This document shows, in pieces, positions 43,801 through 52,459 of a stretch of DNA of 64,000 nt; within the stretch, counting starts at the first letter, position 1; each line of letters begins with the position of its first letter. The DNA comes from Gordonia westfalica. Its GTDB lineage: Bacteria > Actinomycetota > Actinomycetes > Mycobacteriales > Mycobacteriaceae. Below the pieces are notes generated by a model that was not told where the DNA came from, did not search any database, and saw only the letters and a list, made by a program, of their open reading frames with translations. The translations under genes were made by a program, and so were the position numbers. The DNA is taken from positions 806,001 through 870,000 of the forward strand of contig NZ_FNLM01000036.1 of assembly GCF_900105725.1 (NCBI RefSeq), read 5' to 3'.

Positions 43801-46800
43801 CGGTGGGCAGCTCGCGCATTGGCACCGCACTCTGGCCGGACTGCCCACGGTGACCGACCTGCCGATGGATCGCCCACGTCCCGCTGTGCTCAGCACCGCG
43901 GGTGCGACGGTCACGGTCGAGTTCGACGACACCATCGCGGCCGGCGTCGACGCGCTGGCGCGCAGCAACACCATGACGGCCTTCATGGTCACCGAGGCGG
44001 CCTTCGCAGCGACCGTCGCCCGACTCGCCTCGACCACCGACGTCGTCATCGCGACCCCGATCGCGGGCCGCAACGATGCCGCACTCGAGAACCTCATCGG
44101 CATGTTCGTCAACACCCTGCTCCTGCGTTCAGAGATCGACCCCGGGCTCAGTGTCGGTGACCTGCTCGGCAGCGTTCGCACCACGGTGCTCGATGCCTTC
44201 GCCAACGATCAGGTCCAGTTCGACGATCTGATCGAGACACTGGCACCCGAACGGTCGTCGTCGTACCAGCCGCTGGCGCAGATCGCGTTCACCTACACCG
44301 AAGCCGCGGAAGAGGAGACGGCCGGACTCGAGGCCGCCGGTATCGAGGCCGAGCCGGTCGGCCCGGCAACCACCGATGCCAAGTTCGACCTGACGGTCGC
44401 CATCCGCGCACGCAGCGCCGGGGCGCCGATGGCTGCGGACTTCATCTACGCCACCGATCTCTTCGACGAACCCACCGTGGAACGATTCGCCACGGTCTAT
44501 CGGCGCGTGTTGACGGCGGTCATCGAGAACCAGGACATCGCGGTCGGCGACATCGACATCGTGGGTAGCGAAAGCGTAGAGGCCCCAGCGGCAACCGTCG
44601 CGGTTCGCACACCCGGCGCGATGGTCGGCCGTGGCGGCGAGGTGGAGACCGGAACGCTCATCGACGTCCTCGCCCAGCGCGACCTCGAACCCGACCACCC
44701 GGCGCTCATCTGCGACGGCACCGAGATCGACTACGACGAGTTCGAGACGCGGACAAACGCGATCGCGCGGGCGTTGCTCGCCCGCGGGGTCTCGCCCGAA
44801 GACGTGGTCGCCGTCGGCATGGAGCGGTCCATCGGCTCGGTCCTCGCGACGTGGGGCGTCATCAAGAGCGGCGCGGCCTATGTACCCGTCGACCCGGCAT
44901 ACCCGGCCGACCGCATCGCCTACATGCTCGACGACTCGGGCGCCACCGTCGGCATCACCGACGCCGGCACGCGTGCCCGCCTCGGCGAAAGCGTCTGTGA
45001 ATGGGTCGAACTCGCCGATCTCGAGGCCGAAGCCGAATCCGGTGACGACATCACAGATGACGAGCGCAATGGATCGGTGCGGCTGACCAATCTGGCGTAC
45101 CTGATCTACACGTCCGGTTCGACCGGCCGTCCGAAGGCCGTCGGTGTCTCGCACACCGGCATCGTCGACTTCGTCAACTCGCTCGCCAAGATCACCACCG
45201 GCACGCCGGAGGACGAGCCCGACACCCGGATCCTGCATGTCGCATCGCCGAGTTTCGATGCCTCGATGTTCGAGATGGCCTGGGCCATCCCGGCCGGACA
45301 CACCCTCGTGATCGCACCGCAGACCGACTTCGCCGGTGATGCGCTGGCCACGGTGCTGGAACGCGACGAGGTCACCGACATGATCATCACCCCGTCGGTG
45401 CTGGCGACGGTCGATCCGGAACGCGCCCAGTACGTGCGGAACCTGGCGACCGGTGGGGAGGCATGTCCTCCCGAACTCGTCGAACGCTGGTCGGAGCGCG
45501 GCCGCCGCATCTTCAACTGCTACGGACCCACCGAGGCGACGGTGTGGGCCACCCGGTCGCGGCTCACCGCCGGTAAGCCGGTGACGATCGGAAAGCCGGT
45601 CGACGGCTTCACCGTTCGCGTCCTCGACGGACGGTTGCACGAGGTGCCGCAGGGTGTGGTGGGCGAACTGTATCTGTCCACCGCGGGCCTGGCACGCGGC
45701 TACCTCGGTCGTCCCGGCCAGACCGCGACCAGCTTCGTCGCCGATCCGTTCGGTGAGCCGGGCGCGCGGATGTACGCGACCGGCGACCTCGTGCGGGTGG
45801 CCAAGGGCGGCAATCTCGAATTCGCCGGCCGCGCCGACCATCAGGTCAAGATCAACGGGCAGCGTGTGGAACTCGGCGAGATCGAAGCCGTGCTCGACGC
45901 CCAGCCGGGTGTCGCGCAGTCGGTCGTGGTCGGCGTCGAGTCGACCCGGGGCGGACGCAAGCACACCGAGGTCGTGGCCTACCTGGTCGCGAAACCCGGC
46001 GCGACCATCGACAGCACCGCGGTCCTCGACGAGGCGGCCCAGCACCTGGCGGCGCACATGGTGCCCAGCCAGGCGATCGCCATCGACGAGATCCCGTTGA
46101 CCCCGGCGGGCAAGCTCGACCGCACCGCGCTGCCCGAACCGCATGCCCCGGAACCGGCCGAGTACGTCGCACCGGCGAACCCCGTCGAAGAGAACCTCGC
46201 GCGGATCGTCGGCGGCCTGCTGGGCGACGAGCGGATCAGCGTCACCGAGTCGTTCTTCGCCCTCGGCGGTGACTCGATCATGTCGATCCAGCTGTCGTCG
46301 GCGGCCAAGGCGGCCGGTATCCACCTGTCGCCCCGAGAGATCTTCGAGCTGAAGACGATTCGCGCGATGGCGGCTGCCGCAGCGGCCTCGGGCGGTCCGG
46401 TCGAGCTGATCGAGGAGTTGCCGGGCGGTGGAGCCGGTGAGATGCCACTCCCGCCGGTCGTCTCCTGGATGATCGAACACTCCGAGCAGCCCGCCGATTT
46501 CGCGGACTTCTCGCAGCCGCTCGTCTTCGGTTTCCCGAGGGACGCCGAGGTCACCGACCTGCAGGCGGTCGTCGAGGCCGTCGCGGCCGCGCATCCGATG
46601 CTGACTGCTGTCCTCACCCGGGACAGCGACGAGTGGAATCTGACCGCCGGCGCGGGAACCGTTCCTGCCGTACGTGAGATCGACGCCACCGGACCGATGG
46701 CCGAGGCCCTGCTCGGCGCGCACCGCGTGCTGCTGGACGCGCTCGATCCGGCCACCGGCTCGCTGTTCGGTACCGCGGTCGTCACCGGCGACGGCTGGCG

Positions 46801-49800
46801 TCGGCTCGTCATCGCCATCCATCACCTCGGCGTGGACGCCGTTTCGTGGCCGATCCTCGTCGAGGACCTCGTCACCGCGTGGGCGCAGCAGACCTCCGGC
46901 CGGCCCATCGAACTCCGCCCGGAGGGCACGTCCGCACGCCGGATCGCGCATCTCCTCGCCGACCAGGTGGACGCTCGTGAGGGCGAGGCCGACTACTGGC
47001 TCGAGCAGCTACCCCCGCGACCGACATCGTTCGGCGACGCCGCCGAACGTTCCGTCCACCGGTGGGGTGACGAGTCCTCGCTGACCTACGTGGTCGATGA
47101 CGTCGCAGGACCGATCCTGACCGCGGTTCCCCAGGCGTTCGGAAGCAGCGTCGATGACGTCCTGCTCGGCGCGCTCGCACGAGCCGTGCGCACGTGGCAG
47201 CTGGACAACGGAATCGCCGACGACGGACCGGTCGCGGTGTCGACCGAGGGCCACGGCCGAGACGAGAGCATCGCCGGCGACGAGGGCGCCATCGATCTGT
47301 CCCGGACGGCCGGCTGGTTCACCAGCATCACCCCGCTGGCCGTCGACCCGTCGAGCGACATCGTCCGTGCGATCAAGTCAGCGAAGGACATGCGGGTGTC
47401 CCGTCCGGGTGGCGGGGTCGGCTTCGGCATCCTCCGCTACAGCTCCGACGGCGAACTCGCGCGTCGCCCGCTCCCGTCGATCCTGTACAACTTCTTCGGC
47501 GGCGGAACCGCCCCGACCACGGACACGACGCCGGACGAGTTCCTGCCGGCGTCCGACGGCCCGCACCTCCCCCCCACGGTGTCGGGCGCGATGCGATCGC
47601 CGAGTGTCTTCGGGATCAACATCAGCACGGCCGGCCGCGAGCAGAAGCGGCTGGAAGCGACGGTCACCTACGCCGGCGGCGTCCTCGACGAGGCCGCGGC
47701 GGCCGACATCGCCGAGCGTTGGCATCGGGAACTGCGCGCCGTCGCAGAACTCGTCGCCACGGGGGCGGACGTAGGCCTCAGCCGCGCCGATGTGCCCGGT
47801 GTCGAGGTCACGCAGGACGATCTCGACCGTCTCGCCGAGCTGTACCCCGGAGTCGACGTCTGGCCGCTGACCCCGCTGCAGCAGGGCCTCTTCTTCCAGG
47901 CCGACCTCGCGAGCAACGCGGGCGTCGACCACGCGGGCATCGATGTCTACGTGACGCAGACCGTCCTGTCGCTGACCGGCGACATCGACGCCGACCGGTT
48001 GCGGACGGCGCTGGGACAGCTTCTCGACCGTCAGCGGGTTCTGCGCTCGGGCTTCGTGCGGCTGTCGACCGGGGCAGCGCTCACCGTGGTGCCGGCCGAG
48101 GTGAACGTGCCATGGCGGGTCGTCGACCTGAGAGCCGACGACCCCGCAACGCGTCAGGGCCGGGTCGAGGCCGTCATCGCCGAGGAGCGGGCGAAACCGT
48201 TCGACATGGCGCAGCCGCCGCTCATCCGCACGGTGCTGATCGAGCACGCTGACGGTGCCGAGGTGGTCATCACCAACCACCACCTGCTGATCGACGGCTG
48301 GTCGAGCCCGCTCGTCCTCGCCGATCTCCTCTCGCTGTATGCGACGGGGGAGACCTTCACCGGGTCGCTGCCCGGAGCGTCGCAGCGCGACTTCGCCGAC
48401 CATGCGCGTGCGCTCGCCACGACCGACACCGCCGCCGGCCTCGCCGCCTGGCGCGAGGTGCTCGCGCCCGTCACCGAGCCGACGCTGGTCGCACCGGGTC
48501 ACGAGCCCTCCGCGGATGCTCCGCCCCGCGACTTCGAGTTCACCGTCGACGTCGACGTGACCGAACGTCTCGAGGCACTGGCCCGGGACAACTCGACCAC
48601 GATGTCGACCGTCGTCCAGTTCGCCTGGGCGGTCTTCCTGTCGCGTCTCACGGGTAACCGCACGGTGTCCTTCGCGGAGACGGTCTCCGGCCGCTCGCCC
48701 GACATCGAGGGCATGGAGTCGATGGTCGGCATGTTCATCAACACGATCCCGGCCGTCGTCGACGTCGATCCCGACGCCACGGTGGTCGACGCGCTGACCG
48801 CGATGCAGAACGACAAGGTCAAGGTCCTCGACCACCAGCAGCTCGGACTGCCCGTTCTGGTCGCACAGACCGGGCTGCCCACATTGTTCGACACGCTCGC
48901 GGTCTACGAGTCGTACCCGGTGAACGTCGACTCGGTCGCCGGCATCGACGCGTCGTCGGCCGGCGGGCTGCAACTGGTCGGCGCCGAGACGTCGGACGCG
49001 ACCCACTACCCGCTCAACCTGTCCGCGTCGCGCCGCGGCACCGAGCTCGCGCTGAAGATCAAGTTCCTGCCGACCGCGTTCACGCCGGATCAGGTCGCGA
49101 TCTTCGCCGACGTGTTGACCGAGTTGTTCAAGGCGATCGCCGAGGCCCCCGAGAACACCTGTGCGCGTCTGCCGCTTCTGTCGGCAGAGGCCGGTGCCGC
49201 ACTCACACCCGTGACCGGGGGGCCCGCAACGGACCCGGTGACCCTGTGCGAGATGTTCCGGGCCGCGGTGCGCCGTGCGCCCGACAACGTGGCCGTCGTC
49301 GACGGTGCGGGAGCACGACTGACCTATCGGGAACTCGACGAGGCCTCAGACCGACTGGCTCGCTGGCTGATCGGTCGCGGCGTGGGACCCGAGCGCGCCG
49401 TTGCGCTCGCCATCGGCCGGTCGGCCCGTCTGCTGACCGCGATCTGGGCCGTGGCGAAGACCGGTGGCGCCTACGTGCCCATCGATCCCGACTATCCGGG
49501 CGAGCGTGTCGCAGCGATGATCGAGGATTCCGGTGCGGTACTCGGATTGTCGGTCGTCGCGTCCGGTGACCTGCCGGCGCGGGAGTTCGAATGGGTGCGA
49601 CTGGACGACGACTCCGTGGTTGCCGAGATCGACGCTGTGCCCGCCGGACCGATCACCGAGGCCGAACACCCGGGGGACGTGACCGCGGCGAACCTCGCCT
49701 ACGTCATCTACACGTCCGGTTCGACCGGCCGCCCGAAGGGCGTGGCGGTCACCCACTCGGGGCTCGCGAACTTCGCCCGACAGGAATCCGAACGCCTGGA

Positions 49801-52459
49801 TGCCGGCGACAACCTGGTGGTGCTCGGGTTCGCCTCACCCAGCTTCGACGCGTCGGTGCTCGAGTACCTGCTGGCCACCGTCAACTCGGGCACACTGGCC
49901 TACCGTCCGTCGGAGGCGGTCGGCGGAGCGGCGCTGGAGCAATTCATCGCCGAACACGGTGCGACGCACACGTTCCTGACGCCATCGGTGCTCTCGACGA
50001 TGGACCCGGCCGCGGTGCCGAGTCTTCGGGTGATCGCGGCCGGCGGCGAAGCGGTGCCGCAACCGATCGTCGACCGGTGGGCCGGGGCGACCGAACTGCA
50101 CAACCTGTACGGCCCGACCGAGACGACGATCGGTATCACGATTTCGACGGCGATGCAGCCCGGCGACCCGGTGCGCCTCGGTGGTCCGATCGGCGGGGTG
50201 GATCTGATGGTCCTCGACGACCGGTTGCGGCCGGTTCCCGTCGGCATGCCGGGCGAGCTGTACGTGGCCGGGGGTGCACTCTCCCGCGGCTACCTCGATC
50301 GGTCCGGGCTCACCGCCGAGCGGTTCACCGCCAATCCGTACGGCGAAGCCGGGCAACGGATGTACCGCACCGGTGACGTCGTCCGGTGGACAACTGACTC
50401 GAGAACCGGCGGTCTGACCCTTGAGTACACCGGCCGTTCCGACGACCAGGTGAAGCTGCGCGGCCTGCGCATCGAGCTGGGGGAGATCGAGGCCGTGCTC
50501 GCCGAGCACGACGCCGTCGAATCGGCCGTGGTCCTCGGCGTCGGCGGATCGGTGGCGACGGCGCTGGCCGCCTATGTCGTCCCGGTCGGCGGCACGGTCG
50601 AGGTGGCCGAGCTCAAGACCTTCGCGGGTCGTCGTCTGCCGGCGTACATGGTGCCGTCGTCGTTCACCGTGATCGACGAACTGCCGCTGACACCGGTCGG
50701 CAAGCTCGACAAGCGAGCCCTCCCGGAGCCCGTTCTGGACGCCGGCGAGTACATCGCACCGGCCGCCGGCACGGAGAGCACCATCGCCGACGTGGTCGCC
50801 GCCGTCCTCGGCATCGACGCCGGTCTCGTCTCGGCGACATCGAGCTTCTTCGAGCTCGGCGGCGACTCCCTCTCCGCGGCACGGCTCGCCGCCCGATTGT
50901 CCGATCAACTGGGCGTGGCCGTCTCGGTTCGGGACGTCTTCGAGGCCGGTTCCGTCCGCGCGCTCGCCGATGCGGTCGGCGGCTTCGAGACCGCCGTGCT
51001 GCCGCCGGTCACCGCGGTGACGCCACGTCCGGACCGCGTCCCGTTGTCGTTCGCGCAGCAACGGATCTGGTTCATCAATCAGCTGGAACCGGAAGCCCCG
51101 ACCTACAACATCTCCGTCGGCGTGCGCCTGACCGGGCGCCTGGACGTCTCCGCCCTCGAGGCGGCGGTGCGCGACGTCGTGGCCCGCCACGAAGTCCTGC
51201 GGACGACCTTCCCGGCCATCGACGGTAAGCCGTTCCAGTTGGTTCATGCCGTGGATTCGCCTGCAGCCGAGCCGGATTGGGCTGTCGTCTCCGGCGAGGA
51301 GGAGCTCGTGACCGCCGCCGGTTCCGGCTTCGACGTCGCGGCCGCGCCGCCGTTCCGGGTGCGCCTGCTGAAGGTGGCCGACAACGAGCACGTCCTGCTG
51401 GCGGTGCTGCACCACCTCGTCGGCGACGGCGAGTCGATGCGGCCGCTGATCGGCGACATCGTGAGCGCGTATCGCGCCCGGGCCGCCGGCGCGGCTCCGC
51501 AGTTCGCACCGCTGGACGTTCAGTTCGCCGACTACGCGTTGTGGCAGCGCAGTGCGCTGGGGTCGCCGGACGATCCGACGTCCGTGGTGGGCCGGCAGCT
51601 CGACTACTGGGCGCGGCAACTGGCCGGGGCGCCAGACGTGCTGGGCCTCCCGGCCGACCGCCCGCGACCGACGGTCGCCTCACACCGTGGCGCGATGGAG
51701 ACGGTGCCGCTGCCCGCCGAGGTGAGCATGCGGGTGGACGACATCGCCCGTGAGCGTGGCGTGACCCCGTTCATGGTCGTACACGCGGCGCTGGCGGTAC
51801 TGCTGTCGCGGTTGTCGGCGACCGATGACATCACGGTCGCCACCCCGATCGCCGGCCGTGGCCAGCAGGCCCTCGAGCCGTTGGTCGGCATGTTCGTCAA
51901 CACCCTCGTGTTGCGGACGCCGGTCGCACCGCGGGGCCGGTTCGCCGACCTCCTCGACGAGGTGCGCACGGTCGATCTCGAGGCGTTCGCCCACGCAGAC
52001 GTGCCCTTCGAAGCCATCGTCGAGCGTGTCCAGCCGGTGCGCTCGCAGGCGTTCGCTCCGCTGGCACAGGTGATGGTGACCGTCGTCGACCAGACCGCAG
52101 CCGATCCCGGTGACGGTGACGCCGCGGCGGCGGGCGAGCTCACGATCGCCCCGGTGGAGTCCCCGGTGGTGCCCGCGCAGTACGACCTCACGGTGACCGT
52201 CGGCACCAACCGTCGCGGCGACGGGGAGGTGAGACTCGTCTACGCCACCGACCTGTTCGACGCCCAGACCGCGCGGACGCTGGCCGAACGGTTCGTCACC
52301 GTTCTCGACCATCTGAGCTCGCGGCCGGATGCGCTCGTGGCCGATGCCCCGCTGATGACCCGCGCCGAACTCGACGAGGTCCTCGGCTGGTCCCGGGGCG
52401 CGTCGGACCCTCCGGCGGCGGAGACCTTGTTCGAGTTCGCGACGGGTAATGTCCGATGA
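37790..52459 (+). CDS. NRPS subunit 2, 3' part: (C)-A(Thr)-T-C-A(Ser)-T-C-A-T-E-C-A-T-C
   Basis: A 4,889-residue frame beginning in the middle of C6 ([13 protein letters not shown]...) at a TTG with no ribosome-binding site; one extra G at 37770-37774 would fuse it to the preceding frame. Domains: rest of C6 to ~150; A6 154-655 (DFWSVGMVHK, close to the threonine code DFWNVGMVHK), T6 Ser704; C7 758-1200, A7 1222-1718 (DVWHFSLVDK, serine), T7 Ser1766; C8 1821-2258, A8 2289-2780 (DAMIAGCVWK, unassigned), T8 Ser2829 with GGDSI; E 2885-3325 (HHLGVDAVSW, EGHGR, GWFTSITP); C9 3357-3804 (WPLTPLQQGLFF, HHLLIDG, the type that accepts D-residues); A9 3818-4310 (DALFAGLIGK, unassigned), T9 Ser4360; C10 4418-4860 (HHLVGDG). 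E and C9 agree that residue 8 is D-configured. The stop overlaps the next gene by 4 nt (ATGA). Confidence 0.92.
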   Translation: MLDHVHTVDVNAFANADVPFEAVVDAVNPVRSEAFAPLAQVMLVASPKAGDVPQATELGDLKFAPVVTDEVPAQRDLTVYVEFGANGAWSASVVAATDLFDASSVRRMADRFVRVLDVLSADPSMAVGDVDLLSAGERAALAQLPVPVTQTANAGRTLVDLFTDAVAVHGDRVAVSASGRSLSYAELDARSDAVAAGLRARGVSAGDLVGVATARSVDLMASILGVLKAGAGYLPLDLSNPVDRLSFIVADAEVSVVIADESSSQHPLWQNLSASAQVVDLGILAAEVVSVAWAPVQVLADARAYVIYTSGSTGRPKGVEITHRDVVTLMDTAATDFEFSKSDVWTMFHSYAFDFSVWEMWGPLLTGARLLIVDRELARDPRAFVDLLAAERVTVLSQTPSAFYQLIDARRDVDRDLSLRYVVFGGEALSFDQVRRWFDENPSESARLVNMYGITETTVHVSFRALDRDLVAGTDASLIGRPLASLGIHILDDRLHPVPEGVPGEMYVTGGQLAAGYLKRPGLSATRFVADPFAADGSRMYRTGDRARRVGDDIEYLGRGDAQVQLRGFRIEFGEIEAALLGAMPAASAAAARVITDAVRGDQLVGYLVVGAGEVVDAAAVRAAVTEHVPGYMVPDAVVAVERLPLNHNGKLDRKALPEPEFAEAEYVAPASPAEEAVAAVYADLLGLDRVGVTESFFDLGGNSLSAARLAARVSAALGVEVSVRDVFDTSSVRDLVTATVDAAPALAQVVRVEPRPDRIPLSYAQQRMWFINQLDPTSGMYNIPALLRVSGALDVDALHAAVGDVVARHETLRTTFPSADGEPFQLVHDTSEILERLDWRHVGSVADIEAAVSDGFVLEREWPVRVRVWEAAPGEHVVAVVMHHIASDGESFAPLVSDLVTAYLARSTGESPVFAPLEVQYADFALWQREVLGSPDDPSSVVGRQLAYWTGQLAGLPDVLELPADRPRPAVASGRGVRTAFEIPSTVTERVQHVADTHGVTPFMVLHAALAVTLSRLSGTDDIAVGTPIAGRGHEALDPLIGMFVNTLVLRTDVDAASSFTQLLDRVHTVDVDAFANADVPFEAVVDAVNPVRSEAFASLAQVMLVAAPKTAGVPQSIELGNLEFAPVVTDEVPAQRDLTVNIEIGGTGTWTGSVVAAADLFDGSTVDVFASRLVSVLDGLTAAPGSAVGDVALLSAAEDRSVRALESGSSVVDSAAFAGVGSLADGLSRAVAAYAGRDALVFGDRSVSFGEFGARVWGLARELISVGVGPDVAVGVVIPRSVELLVAVHAVVAAGGQYVPVDPEAPADRVGYMLATSGASVVLVAGGLPVPSAVAQVEGVSVREVDASGSFDAGVGPVSNADRRAPLGVDDALYTLFTSGSTGRPKGVTVSHRSVVNRLAWMDAWYPVSESDRVLQKTPVTFDVSVWELFWPLVSGVPLVIAEPGRHGDPEYLREVIVDRSVSVVHFVPSMLSAFVDVLGDRLGELTSLRHVFASGEALAPSVADGLLSRLPGVGLHNLYGPTEAAVDVTAYSVQAGDVVVPIGSPVPNTVTRVLDSRLARVPVGVPGELYLGGVQVARGYAARPDLTAERFVADPFGGPGERLYRTGDLVRWNASGELEYLGRTDFQVKLRGQRLELGEVEAAVAAAPGVVHAAAVVAESAGGQQLVGYVAPADVDVDVVAGSVAAVLPGYMCPSVWVRLDVMPLTSSGKVDRRALPAPVFEAVEYVAPASDAEERVAAVFATLLDAERVSVTESFFDLGGNSLSAMRLVARVSDALGVQVGIRDVFDAPSVRELVAAVADRRPALPPVTRVEPRPAQLPLSRAQRRMWFLNQFDTGSGAYNIPVALTLSGDVDDTLLYDSVCDVVARHEVLRTVYPSVGAAPVQEVLPDAAARERLDWHEADSIDSLIRSTTEGFDVSSQLPIRGRFHRDEVGLHIAITAHHIAMDGQSIPVLARDLMAAYAARADGNDAGLPVLDVQYADYALWQQTVLGDAANESSVLGGQLAHWHRTLAGLPTVTDLPMDRPRPAVLSTAGATVTVEFDDTIAAGVDALARSNTMTAFMVTEAAFAATVARLASTTDVVIATPIAGRNDAALENLIGMFVNTLLLRSEIDPGLSVGDLLGSVRTTVLDAFANDQVQFDDLIETLAPERSSSYQPLAQIAFTYTEAAEEETAGLEAAGIEAEPVGPATTDAKFDLTVAIRARSAGAPMAADFIYATDLFDEPTVERFATVYRRVLTAVIENQDIAVGDIDIVGSESVEAPAATVAVRTPGAMVGRGGEVETGTLIDVLAQRDLEPDHPALICDGTEIDYDEFETRTNAIARALLARGVSPEDVVAVGMERSIGSVLATWGVIKSGAAYVPVDPAYPADRIAYMLDDSGATVGITDAGTRARLGESVCEWVELADLEAEAESGDDITDDERNGSVRLTNLAYLIYTSGSTGRPKAVGVSHTGIVDFVNSLAKITTGTPEDEPDTRILHVASPSFDASMFEMAWAIPAGHTLVIAPQTDFAGDALATVLERDEVTDMIITPSVLATVDPERAQYVRNLATGGEACPPELVERWSERGRRIFNCYGPTEATVWATRSRLTAGKPVTIGKPVDGFTVRVLDGRLHEVPQGVVGELYLSTAGLARGYLGRPGQTATSFVADPFGEPGARMYATGDLVRVAKGGNLEFAGRADHQVKINGQRVELGEIEAVLDAQPGVAQSVVVGVESTRGGRKHTEVVAYLVAKPGATIDSTAVLDEAAQHLAAHMVPSQAIAIDEIPLTPAGKLDRTALPEPHAPEPAEYVAPANPVEENLARIVGGLLGDERISVTESFFALGGDSIMSIQLSSAAKAAGIHLSPREIFELKTIRAMAAAAAASGGPVELIEELPGGGAGEMPLPPVVSWMIEHSEQPADFADFSQPLVFGFPRDAEVTDLQAVVEAVAAAHPMLTAVLTRDSDEWNLTAGAGTVPAVREIDATGPMAEALLGAHRVLLDALDPATGSLFGTAVVTGDGWRRLVIAIHHLGVDAVSWPILVEDLVTAWAQQTSGRPIELRPEGTSARRIAHLLADQVDAREGEADYWLEQLPPRPTSFGDAAERSVHRWGDESSLTYVVDDVAGPILTAVPQAFGSSVDDVLLGALARAVRTWQLDNGIADDGPVAVSTEGHGRDESIAGDEGAIDLSRTAGWFTSITPLAVDPSSDIVRAIKSAKDMRVSRPGGGVGFGILRYSSDGELARRPLPSILYNFFGGGTAPTTDTTPDEFLPASDGPHLPPTVSGAMRSPSVFGINISTAGREQKRLEATVTYAGGVLDEAAAADIAERWHRELRAVAELVATGADVGLSRADVPGVEVTQDDLDRLAELYPGVDVWPLTPLQQGLFFQADLASNAGVDHAGIDVYVTQTVLSLTGDIDADRLRTALGQLLDRQRVLRSGFVRLSTGAALTVVPAEVNVPWRVVDLRADDPATRQGRVEAVIAEERAKPFDMAQPPLIRTVLIEHADGAEVVITNHHLLIDGWSSPLVLADLLSLYATGETFTGSLPGASQRDFADHARALATTDTAAGLAAWREVLAPVTEPTLVAPGHEPSADAPPRDFEFTVDVDVTERLEALARDNSTTMSTVVQFAWAVFLSRLTGNRTVSFAETVSGRSPDIEGMESMVGMFINTIPAVVDVDPDATVVDALTAMQNDKVKVLDHQQLGLPVLVAQTGLPTLFDTLAVYESYPVNVDSVAGIDASSAGGLQLVGAETSDATHYPLNLSASRRGTELALKIKFLPTAFTPDQVAIFADVLTELFKAIAEAPENTCARLPLLSAEAGAALTPVTGGPATDPVTLCEMFRAAVRRAPDNVAVVDGAGARLTYRELDEASDRLARWLIGRGVGPERAVALAIGRSARLLTAIWAVAKTGGAYVPIDPDYPGERVAAMIEDSGAVLGLSVVASGDLPAREFEWVRLDDDSVVAEIDAVPAGPITEAEHPGDVTAANLAYVIYTSGSTGRPKGVAVTHSGLANFARQESERLDAGDNLVVLGFASPSFDASVLEYLLATVNSGTLAYRPSEAVGGAALEQFIAEHGATHTFLTPSVLSTMDPAAVPSLRVIAAGGEAVPQPIVDRWAGATELHNLYGPTETTIGITISTAMQPGDPVRLGGPIGGVDLMVLDDRLRPVPVGMPGELYVAGGALSRGYLDRSGLTAERFTANPYGEAGQRMYRTGDVVRWTTDSRTGGLTLEYTGRSDDQVKLRGLRIELGEIEAVLAEHDAVESAVVLGVGGSVATALAAYVVPVGGTVEVAELKTFAGRRLPAYMVPSSFTVIDELPLTPVGKLDKRALPEPVLDAGEYIAPAAGTESTIADVVAAVLGIDAGLVSATSSFFELGGDSLSAARLAARLSDQLGVAVSVRDVFEAGSVRALADAVGGFETAVLPPVTAVTPRPDRVPLSFAQQRIWFINQLEPEAPTYNISVGVRLTGRLDVSALEAAVRDVVARHEVLRTTFPAIDGKPFQLVHAVDSPAAEPDWAVVSGEEELVTAAGSGFDVAAAPPFRVRLLKVADNEHVLLAVLHHLVGDGESMRPLIGDIVSAYRARAAGAAPQFAPLDVQFADYALWQRSALGSPDDPTSVVGRQLDYWARQLAGAPDVLGLPADRPRPTVASHRGAMETVPLPAEVSMRVDDIARERGVTPFMVVHAALAVLLSRLSATDDITVATPIAGRGQQALEPLVGMFVNTLVLRTPVAPRGRFADLLDEVRTVDLEAFAHADVPFEAIVERVQPVRSQAFAPLAQVMVTVVDQTAADPGDGDAAAAGELTIAPVESPVVPAQYDLTVTVGTNRRGDGEVRLVYATDLFDAQTARTLAERFVTVLDHLSSRPDALVADAPLMTRAELDEVLGWSRGASDPPAAETLFEFATGNVR
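41546..43225 (+). repeat. long direct repeat, copy 2 (A7-T7)
   Basis: The second copy of the ~1.7 kb block, covering the adenylation and carrier domain of module 7. It has the same serine pocket and the same T-rich codon style. Its boundaries fall at the same protein positions as copy 1: the start of the adenylation domain ([13 protein letters not shown]) and just after the carrier ([18 protein letters not shown]). Confidence 0.9.

Noticed and set aside
40349..43825. 1,158-codon minus-strand frame over modules 7-8
   Set aside because: It is an antisense shadow: the His/Arg-rich repetitive translation follows from the T/G-rich sense codons of the repeat block. No start signal.
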